DNA of 64,000 nucleotides from CAVZBW01 sp963778465 (GCA_963778465.1 CAVZUK010000001.1:1-64000); one strand, 5' to 3'. Numbered from the stretch's first letter, positions 1 to 9,566 are shown. The notes: a model not told the origin generated them from the letters alone. Numbers and translations are program-made.

Positions 1-538
1 GAGCTGGTAGGAGGGCACTAGCGGGTCCCTGCACGCGGCCTCTTGAATCGCCGCCAATGACCCACTTGGTCATCAGCCCTCGACGACGCGGAAACCCATG
101 AAAGGTGCCTGACCTACTCGGTCGGAGTTGGCAGAGATTCGGGATCACGAACGAGCTGATTGGCACGGTCCGACATCCCGCTCACTTGTCCTTGGGGTTT
201 CGCCGTTTTTCAACCCGGGATTCACGGGCGGCGCGTAGAGCTTCGACATGCGAATGGGGCCGGGAAGCTCGCCCGTCATACGTCCCTCAGGGTGTACCAA
301 CCGCTCAGTAGAATTGGTTTTGGGAGCTTTACGTCGTCCCGAGTGATCCGCAAGGCGTAGCAGCAGACGGCGCCCCCGGGCCGTGTGTGGCTTCGGGGAG
401 CCGCCCCTTCGAACCATGGCGGGTGTCCGCTAGGACGTGTACGCTTCGCTTCTCCCTGCAGCGACTGAGCCACTTGATCCGATGCGCCGGTTTGCGGGGG
501 GAAACACGAGATCGCTTGTCCAAAGTCAGGAACCGTCG
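1..538. other. Intergenic stretch, no gene recognised
   Basis: This stretch precedes the signal peptide of the RCC1-like protein. Both strands hold only short overlapping reading frames whose translations are rich in Arg, Pro and Ser and match no family I know. I see no tRNA-like cloverleaf, no clear terminator with a T-run and no repeat. It may carry the promoter of the downstream gene, but I cannot point to convincing -35/-10 boxes. Confidence 0.5.
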
Positions 539-2898
539 ATGTTCCGATTCAACAGGGTGCCGGGTCCGAGGGGTGTGGGTCCGGCGAGGAGAGGGGGGTT
601 GGCCGGCCTGGTCCTCGCGGGCCTGGTGGCGGGCCAGCTGGCGTTCGGGGTGGCGTCGGCGGCGACGCCCCAGCCGAGCGGGGCGAGACTGGCGGCGACC
701 ACCAACCCGATCACGGTCACGGCGATCGCCACCGGCGGGTCCCACACCTGCGCCCTCACGAGCGCCGGCGGGGTGTTGTGCTGGGGCGCCAACAACTTCG
801 GCCAGCTGGGGGACGGCACGACGACGGGCCGCACCACGCCTGTCGCCGTGCGCGGGCTCCCGGGCAACGTGAAGGCGATCGCCGCCGGGAGCAATTACAC
901 CTGTGCCCTCACCGGCACCGGTGGGGTGGCGTGCTGGGGCGCCAACTTCTTTGGCCAGCTGGGGAACGGCACGACGACCAACAGCGTCACTCCCGTCGCC
1001 GTGCGAGGGCTTTTTCCCACGAGTGACGTAGCGGCGATCACCGCCGGGCAGGAGCAGACCTGCGCCCTCACGAGCGCCGGCGCGGTGTGGTGCTGGGGCT
1101 GGAACTCCTATGGCCAGCTGGGAGACGGCACGATGACGGACCGCGCTACCCCCGTCGCCGTGGGCGGGCTCCCGAGCCCCGTGACGGCCATCGCAGCGGG
1201 GTACGAGCACACGTGCGCCCTCACCCGTGCCGGCGCAGTGTGGTGCTGGGGCTTCGACCGTGCCGGTCAGCTGGGGAACGGCACGAGGACGGACAGCTCG
1301 GTTCCCGTCGCCGTGGGCGGGCTCCTGAGCGGCGTGAAGGCGATCGCCACCGGCGATCACAGTTGCGCCCTCACGAACACCGGCGCGGTGTGGTGCTGGG
1401 GCGCCAACGGCTCCGGCGAGCTGGGGAACGGCACGACGACCAGCAGCCCGCTCCCCGAAGCCGTGCGCGGGCTCCCGAGCGATTTGACCGCGATCGCCGC
1501 CGGCGGGGCCCACACCTGCGCCCTCACGAGCGGCGGCGCGATGTGGTGCTGGGGCGGCAATCGTGCAGGCCAGCTGGGAGACGGCACGACGACGCCCAGT
1601 GCCCTCCGCGTCGCCGTCGGCGGCCTCCCGTCCGGCGTGACGGCGATCGCCGCCGGTGTCGAGCACACCTGCGCCCTCACGACCGCCGGCGCGGTGTGGT
1701 GCTGGGGGGCCAACGGCTCCGGCCAGCTGGGGAACGGCACGACAACCAACAGCTCGGTCCCCGTCGCCGTGAGCGGCCTGCCCCCACTCGGCGTGACCGC
1801 GATCGCCGCCGGCGGGGCCCACACCTGCGCCCTCACGGGCGCCGGCGCGGTGTGGTGTTGGGGGGCCAACGGTTCCGGCCAGCTGGGAACGGCACGACAA
1901 CCAACCGCTCGGTCCCCGTCGCCGTGAGCGGCCTGCCCCCACTCGGCGTGACCGCGATCGCCCCCGGTGCCGAGCACACCTGCGCTCTCACGAGCACCGG
2001 CGCGGTGTGGTGCTGGGGGCGCAACAACTCCGGCCAGCTGGGAGACGGCACGACGACCAACCGTTCGGTCCCCGTCCCCGTGGGCGGGCTCCCGGCCGGC
2101 GTGACGGCGATCGCCGCCGGCGGGGACCACACCTGCGCCCTCACGAGCGCCGGCGCGGTGTGGTGCTGGGGCTCGAACAGCTCCGGTCAGCTGGGAGACG
2201 GCGGGACGACGGATAGCGCGACCCCCTTCCCCGTGCTCGGGACCACCCCCGTCTGCACGCAAGGGGTGTGCACGCTCAAGCTCGACGTGACGGCGATCGC
2301 CGCCGGCTTCGAGCACACCTGCGCCCTCACGAAGGAAGCCGCGGTGTGGTGCTGGGGCTACAACTTCTACGGTCAGCTGGGAGACGGCACGGACACCAAC
2401 AGCGTCACTCCCGTCGCCGTGCACCGGCTCGCGGGCGGCGTGAAGGCGATCGCCGCCGGCGACGACCGCACCTGCGCCCTCACGACCGCCGGCACGGTGT
2501 GGTGCTGGGGCTTCAACCGACAGGGTCTGGGGAACTCGTTCATCATCAGCGCGGAACCCGAACCCGTGGGCGGACCCCCGGGCGTCACGACGGCGATTGC
2601 CGCCGGGAGCGCGCACACCTGCGCCCTCACTCGTGCCGGCGAGGTGTGGTGCTGGGGCTTGAACACCTCCGGCCAGGTGGGGGACGGCACGAGGACAAAC
2701 TACCTACAGCCCGTCTTGGACCCCGTCCGCGTGGGTGGGCTTCCGGGCGTCGCGATGGCGATCGCCGCCGGGGGCGGGCACTCCTGCGCCCTCACGACCG
2801 CCGGCGCGGTGTGGTGCTGGGGCCGCAACTCCCATGGCGAGCTGGGGGACGGCACGACGACCGACAGATTGGTCCCCGTCCCCGTGGGTGGGCTGTAG
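539..2898 (+). CDS. Secreted RCC1-like 14-repeat beta-propeller protein, frameshifted
   Basis: The chosen ATG begins an N-terminal signal peptide: basic residues (MFRFNRVPGPRG), a hydrophobic core (LAGLVLAGLVAG) and an Ala-X-Ala cleavage region (VASAA). An upstream in-frame ATG would place the signal peptide internally. About 14 tandem units of ~50 residues follow. Each has the pattern A-I-A-A-G, then C-A-L-T, then W-C-W-G, then G-Q-L-G-D/N-G, typical of bacterial RCC1/BNR-type blades. Each unit carries two Cys (CAL and CWG), which in an exported protein suggests one disulfide per repeat. The frame breaks at 1885-1887, where the repeat's usual GGGG is GGG, so repeat 8 continues one frame over until the stop. 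The natural protein would be ~786 residues. Its ligand is unknown; a surface or extracellular binding scaffold is an inference. Confidence 0.8.
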
Positions 2899-3508
2899 GA
2901 CCGGCATCTTCGGAACGGAATCGGGCTCGGGTGACGCTGACGTCCAGCCAAGTGGTTGGCTGTAGCGACTGAAGACGCATGCCTTGTCCGGGAGAGAGGG
3001 GTCAGGTCCGAGCGATACGAGGACCGGTTTTGAGTTGTGCGATGTCCCTGCATATCTCCACTACCTACGACGTCGGGAGCGACTCGGCCTGACGGAACGC
3101 CCGATGGCACAGAGTGCGCTTCAAGCGGCCGCCGCTCTTCTCATGGCGGGCCTCGGCCCCGGCGCCTCCGCGGCGTTCGGCAGTACCGTCGCGCCCGTCA
3201 GCAACTCCCGACCCGCCGCCGTCAGCCTCTCAGACTCGGTGGTGGGAAACCTTGCGTCAAGGGGCTAGTGCTCCTGAAGTCCGTCCCCCCCGACACATAC
3301 TGGTGGTAGGAGCCGAGGCTGGAGCGCTCGTGCACGTTGGGCGCGTCTCGTGTCCGCCACCCGGCGGATGAAGTTCGCCAGGTGGAAGGGTGAGTGAGGC
3401 GTCGAAGGCGCACGCACCAGGGGACCAGAGGGCGCCCGCTGCCACGGTCCTGGTCGCACGACGGATGAGAAAGTTGGGGGCTCGAATCTCTCGGATCGGC
3501 GTTGATAC
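2899..3508. other. Intergenic stretch between convergent genes
   Basis: About 600 bp separate the RCC1-like gene from the end of the amidohydrolase on the other strand. A short frame starting at 3104 encodes a signal-peptide-like start (AAALLMAGLGPGASAAFG) but stops after ~54 codons. It may be the remnant 5' end of a secreted-protein gene or chance. I see no hairpin with a T-tract, although convergent genes should have terminators here. Confidence 0.4.
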
Positions 3509-4657
3509 TCAATGGCCGAGCACCCAGGCCGCGTTGTCTTGAAAGAGCCCGCGGAATTGCGATGACGGAGCAGGTCCACCCGACGCCTCGAAGTCCTGCA
3601 GGGGATGCGCCAGCCCCTCCGCGTGCGGGTAGTCGCTGCCGAACATGAAGAGGTCGCCGAACGCTGAGGACAGGCGGGCTGGCCGTTCGAAGCCGAAGGT
3701 CGCCACCCGCACCTGGCGTTTGATGTACGCGCTCGGCGTCAGCTCGAGGCGGTCGGTTGGCAGGCCGTTGTACTCGGCGTGGAACTTGTAGCAGGCGTCG
3801 ATGGCCGAGAGGAATTGTCCCAACCATGACGAGGTGAATTCGAATAGACCCACTCTGAGCAGCGGGTGGCGCGCCAACACGCCGCCCGCTGCCAGGTCGG
3901 TGAGCGCCAACATCGGCGTCGTCGAGATGAAGGCCGACATCAGCATCGGCTCGACCGGATTGATGTCCCCGTCGTACCAGGCGTCGTCGAAGGGGCGAGG
4001 GCCGTCCGCGATATGGAAGACCACGGCGACGTCATGGTGCTCGAAGGCGCTCCAGCAGTCGTCGAGTGCGAGGCTCGAGAAGCCCCGGCCGTCCACCGGA
4101 CCGATGGGGACCATCGCCGCCGATACGCCGCCCGCGGCCAGGGAGGCGAGCTGGGTCTCGAGCCAGGCGGGGTCGCGGAGCGATACGTGTCCCACGGGAT
4201 GCAGCCGGCCCCCTCCCGCCGGTCCGATCTCCTCGATCACCCAGCGGTTCCACGCCTCCATGTTGGCCAGCTGGGCCTCGGCCTGATCTTCAAGGGTCCG
4301 CACCCAGAAGAGCCCGAAGTTGGGGAACAGGATCGCCTCGTCGATACCCTGGCGATCCATCAGCTGGAGCCTCGCCACCGGATCGTGGTCGTGAGCGGGA
4401 AGTTCGTGGAACGACACTCCGGGGGGGAGCCCGGCGCGTTGGCGAACCCGCCCCTCACCCATGGAGCCGATGTCGCCCGGGGTATGGATCTCGGCCAGGT
4501 GAATCCGCCTCCCATCGGGTGCGGTCAGCCACACATAACCCAACTCGTCGTCCTCCATCCGGAGCGCCAAATGGCGGCGCCCAACCGGGAGATGGTCAGC
4601 CCAGAGCGAGCCGGTCTCGAACAGATGGGTATCGGCATCGATCACCCTCTGAGCCAC
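3509..4657 (-). CDS. Amidohydrolase-2 family metal-dependent hydrolase
   Basis: A 382-residue protein of the amidohydrolase_2 family (ACMSD / resorcylate decarboxylase-like TIM barrels). The N-terminus carries the D-A-D-T-H metal-binding motif (residues 7-11). Near the C-terminus is F-G-S-D-Y-P-H, where the Asp is the usual catalytic/metal residue of the family. Length is normal. Family members hydrolyse or decarboxylate ring-cleavage and aromatic acid intermediates, but the substrate here cannot be read from sequence. It is the last gene of a probable minus-strand unit with the DUF427 gene (57 bp gap) and the unknown gene upstream. Three more amidohydrolase_2 genes lie in the window. Confidence 0.85.
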   Translation of the reverse strand: MAQRVIDADTHLFETGSLWADHLPVGRRHLALRMEDDELGYVWLTAPDGRRIHLAEIHTPGDIGSMGEGRVRQRAGLPPGVSFHELPAHDHDPVARLQLMDRQGIDEAILFPNFGLFWVRTLEDQAEAQLANMEAWNRWVIEEIGPAGGGRLHPVGHVSLRDPAWLETQLASLAAGGVSAAMVPIGPVDGRGFSSLALDDCWSAFEHHDVAVVFHIADGPRPFDDAWYDGDINPVEPMLMSAFISTTPMLALTDLAAGGVLARHPLLRVGLFEFTSSWLGQFLSAIDACYKFHAEYNGLPTDRLELTPSAYIKRQVRVATFGFERPARLSSAFGDLFMFGSDYPHAEGLAHPLQDFEASGGPAPSSQFRGLFQDNAAWVLGH

Positions 4658-4714
4658 GGATCCAGGCTAGAGGCACGGAGGCGTCGACGCCTCGGCCGAA
4701 GCCAGAGCGCCGGG

Positions 4715-5080
4715 TCAGTCCCGGAGCGGTTGGCCGTCGACCGTCACCGCAGCGCGGTCGGGGTAGAAGGACAGCATCGCTTGCACTTCGGCCGCCTCAG
4801 GGATGGGCGTCTCGTAGCTCCACGCGAGCCCGTCATGGGTCTCGCCGTCGATGTCGACGGACCAGTACGACGCCTCACCCTTGAAGGGACATCTGGTATG
4901 GAACGTCGTGAGCCGCAGGAGGTCCATCTGAACGTCGTCTCGCGGCAGGTAATACCGGACGGGCAGCCCGGTCTCGTTGAGCTCCATCGCCCGGTCGGTG
5001 GTGGCAAGTAGTTGGCCACCCAGCTTGACCTCCACATGGGCGCTGCTTGGGGCGATGCTGATGGTGTGGCCTGGGGTCAT
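4715..5080 (-). CDS. DUF427 domain protein
   Basis: A 121-residue protein matching the DUF427 fold across its full length. The family core is visible: Y-Y-L-P-R-D-D-V, then T-R-C-P-F-K-G-E-A-S-Y-W, then A-W-S-Y-E-T-P, and a C-terminal F-Y-P-D-R-A-A-V-T-V-D-G. These small proteins are widespread in actinobacteria and occur near oxidoreductases and hydrolases; their biochemical role is not established. It sits between the unknown 318-residue gene and the amidohydrolase on the same strand with short gaps, so the three are probably cotranscribed. Confidence 0.9.
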   Translation of the reverse strand: MTPGHTISIAPSSAHVEVKLGGQLLATTDRAMELNETGLPVRYYLPRDDVQMDLLRLTTFHTRCPFKGEASYWSVDIDGETHDGLAWSYETPIPEAAEVQAMLSFYPDRAAVTVDGQPLRD

Positions 5081-5109
5081 ACCTGGTTCAACGGCTCGAG
5101 TGATCGGTG

Positions 5110-6066
5110 CTATTCCTCAACAGCGGATCCTCGCCAAGCTCCGGGGGGATCCTTCTTGACGACTCCGGAGCCGAGTTCGAGCACGGCCCGACCCCGGGTG
5201 GGGTCATAACCGACATTGACGTTGGGCATCCGCTGGGCGTGCGGAAAGCGTGGGTATTCCGTACGCCCTGACGGGCATCGGACGCCGTCGCCATAGGCCA
5301 TGACGTCGAGGTGCCAGCGGGTCACGTCGAGCCAGGTGCGAGCCCCGGAATACACCTCGAGAAACAGGAGCCCGCCGGGTTGGACGGTCGCGGCCGTATG
5401 GGGGAGGCGGCGAGGGAACCGCAGCCCACCGACCCAGACGCTCGGACCGACGGGCGCGGGGCGGGAGAGATCAGGGGTGAACGCCCCAATGGGTGTCACC
5501 GAGAGATCGAACCAGTCCATCCCGCGGCCATCGACGACCTCCGATTCGGCGCGCGACAGCGTGATCCGGTAATCCCCGGTGGTCCACTGGAAGGGCTTGC
5601 GTATGCCGAGGAATCTCCCCTCGTGCGTCCCCAGTTCGCGGAAGCCGTCCGCGGCGATACGGCTGTCGGACTCGTCGAACGAGCTCCACGTGGAGAAGAT
5701 GAGGCCCTTTCCGATTCCTCTCCCGGTCCCGGGATCACTGACGTTCGTCTGAAGTCCGAGATAGCACTGGGCGCCGTCGACCGAGCCGTTGAACAGGGCG
5801 AGGTACTCGCCGACCGCCGTACCGGGATCGACGTGGATCGTCAGGTCCCACTCCAGAGTTTCGACCGGAGTGGTGAACCCCCAGTGGAGGTAGATGACGT
5901 GCGCGGGCATCTTGATGGGTTCATCCAACGAGGAGGAGTCACCGAACCCGGCCGCTCTCAGGAATGTGACAAGACGGTCGACCGCCCGTCCGAGGACCAT
6001 GGCCATCGCTACCACGGGCAGTCGGGCGAGCGAAACGAGGCTGGCAGCGCGTGGCAAGAAGAGCAC
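5110..6066 (-). CDS. Conserved-looking protein of unknown function
   Basis: About 318 residues; not recognised. The N-terminal ~28 residues are hydrophobic (LVSLARLPVVAMAMVLG) and could be a membrane anchor. The rest is a soluble, beta-rich sequence with many aromatic and Gly residues (YLHWGFTTPVETLEWDL, then WVGGLRFPRRLPH, then YPRFPHAQRMPNVNVGYDP), reminiscent of a jelly-roll or lectin-like fold. Codon usage is as expected for a real gene. The start at 6066 is GTG; an internal ATG at 6006 is an alternative. It is divergent from the MFS exporter, and the MarR-type palindrome lies between the two, so it may share that control. Confidence 0.65.
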   Translation of the reverse strand: MLFLPRAASLVSLARLPVVAMAMVLGRAVDRLVTFLRAAGFGDSSSLDEPIKMPAHVIYLHWGFTTPVETLEWDLTIHVDPGTAVGEYLALFNGSVDGAQCYLGLQTNVSDPGTGRGIGKGLIFSTWSSFDESDSRIAADGFRELGTHEGRFLGIRKPFQWTTGDYRITLSRAESEVVDGRGMDWFDLSVTPIGAFTPDLSRPAPVGPSVWVGGLRFPRRLPHTAATVQPGGLLFLEVYSGARTWLDVTRWHLDVMAYGDGVRCPSGRTEYPRFPHAQRMPNVNVGYDPTRGRAVLELGSGVVKKDPPGAWRGSAVEE

Positions 6067-6071
6067 TCATT

Positions 6072-6100
6072 TTGACAACCAAAGATTTGGTATCTAACTT
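6072..6100 (+). promoter_or_regulatory. Promoter with embedded palindromic MarR-type operator
   Basis: A consensus -35 hexamer TTGACA (6072-6077) is followed 17 bp later by a weak -10 (TAACTT, 6095-6100). The spacer contains the perfect inverted repeat ACCAAA-GA-TTTGGT (6078-6091), extended imperfectly as GACAACCAAA/TTTGGTATC. MarR-family dimers bind such sites, and placement between -35 and -10 would block RNA polymerase. The likely binder is the MarR protein encoded directly after the exporter (7628), giving autoregulation. The minus-strand gene starting at 6066 may be affected as well. Confidence 0.6.
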
Positions 6101-6143
6101 TATCCTCAGTGATCGACAGCCTGACCGGCCAATCTCCCCTCTG

Positions 6144-7631
6144 ATGCGAGCCGCGCCGCACGATCGCGCACCGTCGACCGGCAGCATCGATCCACACGTC
6201 AGGCGAGTCGCGATCGTCATCGTCCTCGGCTCGATCATGTCCGTCCTCGACACGACGATCGTGAACGTCGCGCTCGACAGCCTTTCGCGGGACCTGCACA
6301 CGCCCCTGAGCGACATCCAGTGGGTGACCTCGGCGTACCTCCTGGCGCTGGCCGCCGTCATTCCCCTCTGTGGGTGGGCCGTCCGAAGATACGGCGCGTT
6401 TCGCGTCTACCTACAGGCACTCATACTGTTCACCCTGGGCTCGGCTCTCTGCGGTGTGGCGACCTCGTTTGGGGAGCTGATCGCCTTCCGAGCACTGCAA
6501 GGCATTGGGGGTGGCCTGCTCGTTCCGACCGGCCTGACGATCCTGGTGCAAGCGGCCGGTCGCACCAACCTACCCAAGGTCATGAGCTTGATCGGCGTGC
6601 CGATCGTGCTGGCCCCGGTATTCGGACCGACCGTCGGCGGGCTCCTTCTGCAGAGCGTGGGCTGGCACGCGATCTTCATGGTCAACGTGCCAATCGGGAT
6701 CGCGACCACACTCGTGGCGCTGCGCCTGCTCCCGCGTGATGCACCGGACAGGGAGGGTGCCGGTCGACTCGACTGGCCGGGCCTCTTGCTGGCCGGCGCG
6801 GGTGCAGTGGGCATCATCTACGGGCTCTCCGAGAGCGCCACCGCCGAGAGCTTCACCTCGGGCACCGTCCTCCTTCCCATCCTGGCGGGTCTGCTGCTGG
6901 TCGCCATCTTCGTCATCCGGACGCGACGCATCGACTATCCGTTGCTCGATCTCCAGCTCTACAAGATTCGTGCCTACAGCTCAGCGGTCGTCGTGATGCT
7001 GTTCCTCAGCGCCGCACTGTATGGGGCCCTCCTTCTCTTGCCGCTCTACTTCCAGGTAGCGCGCGGCCAGGACGCCATCCACACGGGACTCCTCCTCGTC
7101 CCCACGGGCATCGGCGCCGCCATCGGCATGAACCGCTCAGCGCTCGCCACCCACCGATTTGGCGCCGGCCTCACCTCGCTCTACGGGGGTGTGATCCTGG
7201 CGGTCAGCACCGTCCCGTTCCTCTTCGTCGACGCGACGACGTCCTACGTCGCCCTGGGCGCGGCGATGGTGGTCCGGGGGGTGGGGGTTGGCCTGGCGCT
7301 CATGCCGGCCATGACCGCCGCCTTCTCGACCCTCAGCCACGATCAGGTCAACGACGCCAGCCCTCAGCTCAACATCATCCAACGGGTCGGGGGCTCGCTC
7401 GGGACCGCCGTGATCGCCGTGATCCTTCAGAGCAAGCTTGTGCACCTTCCCCCGCATGCGAGCGCCAATGCCACCGCTGCGGCCTTTGCTCAGACCTACT
7501 GGTGGGTGCTCGCCATGACCGTCGTGGCGCTGGTACCGACCACGGTCCTCTGGCGGATCGAACGTCGATCTCGAAGAGAAGGGCACCTGACGGAGGTCTC
7601 GGAGGAAGCCCTGATCGAGAGCCTCGCATGA
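6144..7631 (+). CDS. MFS drug exporter, DHA2 (EmrB/QacA) family
   Basis: A 495-residue multi-pass membrane protein with about 14 predicted helices. The first helix region holds the DHA2 motif S-V-L-D-T-T-I-V-N-V-A-L. Motif A-like residues follow in the loop after helix 2 (CGWAVRRYGAFRVY), and the motif C region is G-V-P-I-V-L-A-P-V-F-G-P. Such proteins export cationic or hydrophobic compounds using the proton gradient. I chose ATG 6144 because it leaves a short hydrophilic N-terminus before helix 1; an upstream ATG would overlap the operator. The stop overlaps the ATG of the MarR gene (ATGA), so the two are translationally coupled. Confidence 0.9.
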   Translation: MRAAPHDRAPSTGSIDPHVRRVAIVIVLGSIMSVLDTTIVNVALDSLSRDLHTPLSDIQWVTSAYLLALAAVIPLCGWAVRRYGAFRVYLQALILFTLGSALCGVATSFGELIAFRALQGIGGGLLVPTGLTILVQAAGRTNLPKVMSLIGVPIVLAPVFGPTVGGLLLQSVGWHAIFMVNVPIGIATTLVALRLLPRDAPDREGAGRLDWPGLLLAGAGAVGIIYGLSESATAESFTSGTVLLPILAGLLLVAIFVIRTRRIDYPLLDLQLYKIRAYSSAVVVMLFLSAALYGALLLLPLYFQVARGQDAIHTGLLLVPTGIGAAIGMNRSALATHRFGAGLTSLYGGVILAVSTVPFLFVDATTSYVALGAAMVVRGVGVGLALMPAMTAAFSTLSHDQVNDASPQLNIIQRVGGSLGTAVIAVILQSKLVHLPPHASANATAAAFAQTYWWVLAMTVVALVPTTVLWRIERRSRREGHLTEVSEEALIESLA

Positions 7632-8086
7632 CGTCTCTCGGTGAGTCGACCGGTCGCCACGCCGCACTCGAGAATTTGCGGACAGCGATAAGTGAGCTCT
7701 TCGGGGCGGAACGCCGTCTCCGCGGTCGGGAGCAGGGGACGCAAAACGAGCTCACCCTTTCGCAGTTGCGTGCCCTGGTCGTCCTCGGGACAGCGGACGA
7801 GGTGATGGCCGGGAATCTTGCCAAGAGTGCCGGTCTCAACCCTGCCAGCGTGACGGCCATGTTGGACCAGCTCGAATCCAACGGCATCGTGGAGCGTCGG
7901 CGCGCGGGCCACGATCGGCGAGTGTGCATGGTCGCTCTTACCGACAAGGGACGGAGGATCGTGGACGAGAAGCGGTCCCGTTGGGAAGCTCTCTGGGAAG
8001 AGCGCCTCGGCGACCTGTCCGAGGCGGAGCTGGTGGCGGCATTGCGAGTCTTTCGGACCATCAGCCAGTTGCTCGACGAGCTCTGA
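7628..8086 (+). CDS. MarR family transcriptional regulator
   Basis: A 152-residue winged-helix regulator. The recognition helix and wing are clear: N-P-A-S-V-T-A-M-L-D-Q-L-E-S-N-G-I-V, then the wing R-R-R-A-G-H-D-R-R-V, then V-A-L-T-D-K-G-R-R. Length is normal. Its ATG overlaps the exporter's stop codon, and a good palindromic operator lies in the exporter promoter. It is therefore very probably the ligand-responsive repressor of the exporter and of its own synthesis. Confidence 0.92.
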   Translation: MTSLGESTGRHAALENLRTAISELFGAERRLRGREQGTQNELTLSQLRALVVLGTADEVMAGNLAKSAGLNPASVTAMLDQLESNGIVERRRAGHDRRVCMVALTDKGRRIVDEKRSRWEALWEERLGDLSEAELVAALRVFRTISQLLDEL

Positions 8087-8114
8087 GCCGCACCACGAGT
8101 TCCTCGACGGATCC

Positions 8115-8777
8115 TTACGTGAAGGCGTACGGATCGGCGCGGTGCGGTTTCGCAAAACGCATGTGAAGCGAGATCGCGCCGCTGGCCAGCGCCGCATAGA
8201 AGCACCAGAGCGATGCGAACCCGTCCGCGGTGAGGACGGCCAGCACCACCACTGCGGCAAGATTGGCGATGCCGAAGATCACGATGTCTCTGTAGCCGGA
8301 GATCAACAACGACCCACAGGTCGCGACGATGTACAGGCCGATGATCACCACGCCGTGTTTCAGCCCGATGCTGTAGCTGAGATGGTACGCAGCGAGCTGG
8401 ACCGTGACCGGCCCCCGCAGCATCGTCGCGAGGAGCACCGTCGCCACCGCGACGCCCAACGCGAGAAACGGTGCGATCGTCCACCTGCGGCGGGCCGATG
8501 GCTCGAGCCTCAGGATGGAAAGCGGTACCAGCACCGGCACTATTACCAGGGCAATCACCAGATAGATCCACATCGCCACCCGGCCGACGGCGTGTGGTAG
8601 ATCGCCCTCCAGTCCCCACCACACCAGTGCCTCGTCGAGCTGGTGCACGCCGAGTACCAGTGGCACGGTGGCCAGGAGCAGGTGCGTGTTGCGCCCGCGC
8701 AAGTGGCGGTAGGCGTCGACGCCGATAGCGGTGACGATGAGCCCGCCGGCGAGGTCACCCTCGGGAGAAAAGCACAC
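8115..8777 (-). CDS. DUF6629 family integral membrane protein
   Basis: A 220-residue protein with about seven predicted transmembrane helices. The start M-C-F-S-P-E-G-D-L is the family hallmark (MCFS-x-x-A/G-D/S), followed by a first helix and H-Q-L-D-E-A-L-V-W-W, also typical of this family. Function is unknown. It is the last gene of a minus-strand run after the two GAF-ANTAR genes, with a 45-bp gap to the nearer one, and converges on the MarR gene. Confidence 0.85.
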   Translation of the reverse strand: MCFSPEGDLAGGLIVTAIGVDAYRHLRGRNTHLLLATVPLVLGVHQLDEALVWWGLEGDLPHAVGRVAMWIYLVIALVIVPVLVPLSILRLEPSARRRWTIAPFLALGVAVATVLLATMLRGPVTVQLAAYHLSYSIGLKHGVVIIGLYIVATCGSLLISGYRDIVIFGIANLAAVVVLAVLTADGFASLWCFYAALASGAISLHMRFAKPHRADPYAFT

Positions 8778-8822
8778 TGACGAACCTATCGTTTTTCGGC
8801 CGCAGGAGTGCCCGACACCAGG

Positions 8823-9566
8823 TCAGCGATCGGAGGGAGCCGGACGGAGATCTGCCGCCGTGAGGGAGCCACCCACGATATTGCTCGCCACGACGCTCAA
8901 CTGCAGTCGCTGGCGCCGGGCATGCTTTCGAAGCAGCCCGAAGGCCTCTTCCATGTCGACCTTCAATCGCTCGGCCACGACCCCCTTGGCCTGCTCGATG
9001 ACGATCCGAGAATTGAGGGCGCTCTCGAGCTGAACAGAGAGGTCGGTCCGCTGTTTGACGGTGCGCTCCTGCAGGATGCCAATGGTGGCCACGTCGGCCA
9101 GGGCCTGTGTCAGATGGACCTTCGACCGCGGGATCTCGTGCGGGGCGACGTCGAAGACGTTCAAGGCTCCGATCACGTCGCTTCGGAGCCGCAACGGCAG
9201 AGCGTGAACCATGACGAAACCACTTTGACGGGCGACAGGGGAGAACCGGGGCCACCGATCTCCGGCCTCGTCGAGGCGCTTGTTCAGAATCGGCAGCCCC
9301 GTCCGATAGCACTCCAGGCACGGACCGTCTCCATTCTGGACCTCGATGAGCTCAGCCGTCCGCATGCGCTCAGTGGACGACGCGAGCACCTGGAGCCGGC
9401 CACGGCTGTCGGCGAGGGCCAGACCCACCTCGGCCACTTCGAGCAATTCGACGCACCGCTCGGCCAAGAGGGACAAGAAGTCGATGAGATCGAAGTCGGC
9501 CACCAGCGTGTCGGCCAATTCCACGAACGTTCGGGCGAGCCATTCGTCCCGAGTGTCCATCGTCAT
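8823..9566 (-). CDS. GAF and ANTAR domain RNA-binding antiterminator
   Basis: 247 residues. The N-terminal ~150 residues form a GAF sensor (L-L-A-E-R-C-V-E-L-L, then G-D-G-P-C-L-E-C-Y, then R-W-P-R-F, then A-L-P-L-R-L). The C-terminal ~60 residues are an ANTAR domain with the signature I-E-Q-A-K-G-V-V-A-E-R and A-F-G-L-L-R-K-H-A. ANTAR proteins bind paired hairpins in nascent RNA and prevent termination. The GAF part should sense a small ligand, redox state or a partner protein; the signal is unknown. A second GAF-ANTAR gene lies 127 bp upstream in the same orientation. Confidence 0.9.
   Translation of the reverse strand: MTMDTRDEWLARTFVELADTLVADFDLIDFLSLLAERCVELLEVAEVGLALADSRGRLQVLASSTERMRTAELIEVQNGDGPCLECYRTGLPILNKRLDEAGDRWPRFSPVARQSGFVMVHALPLRLRSDVIGALNVFDVAPHEIPRSKVHLTQALADVATIGILQERTVKQRTDLSVQLESALNSRIVIEQAKGVVAERLKVDMEEAFGLLRKHARRQRLQLSVVASNIVGGSLTAADLRPAPSDR

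Noticed and set aside
329..1942. Long open frame on the minus strand across the RCC1-like gene
   Set aside because: It is antisense to the repeat array; the translation is a Gly/Arg/Ala/His-rich repeat without family features, produced by the regular GC-rich codons of the sense strand.
3104..3268. Short frame with signal-peptide-like start
   Set aside because: Only ~54 codons, no mature domain and no clear ribosome-binding site; possibly a remnant, not enough to call a gene.
3866..5011. Long plus-strand frame opposite the amidohydrolase and DUF427 genes
   Set aside because: Both minus-strand proteins show clear family motifs over their full length; the plus-strand translation is Arg/Gly/His-rich with no motifs.
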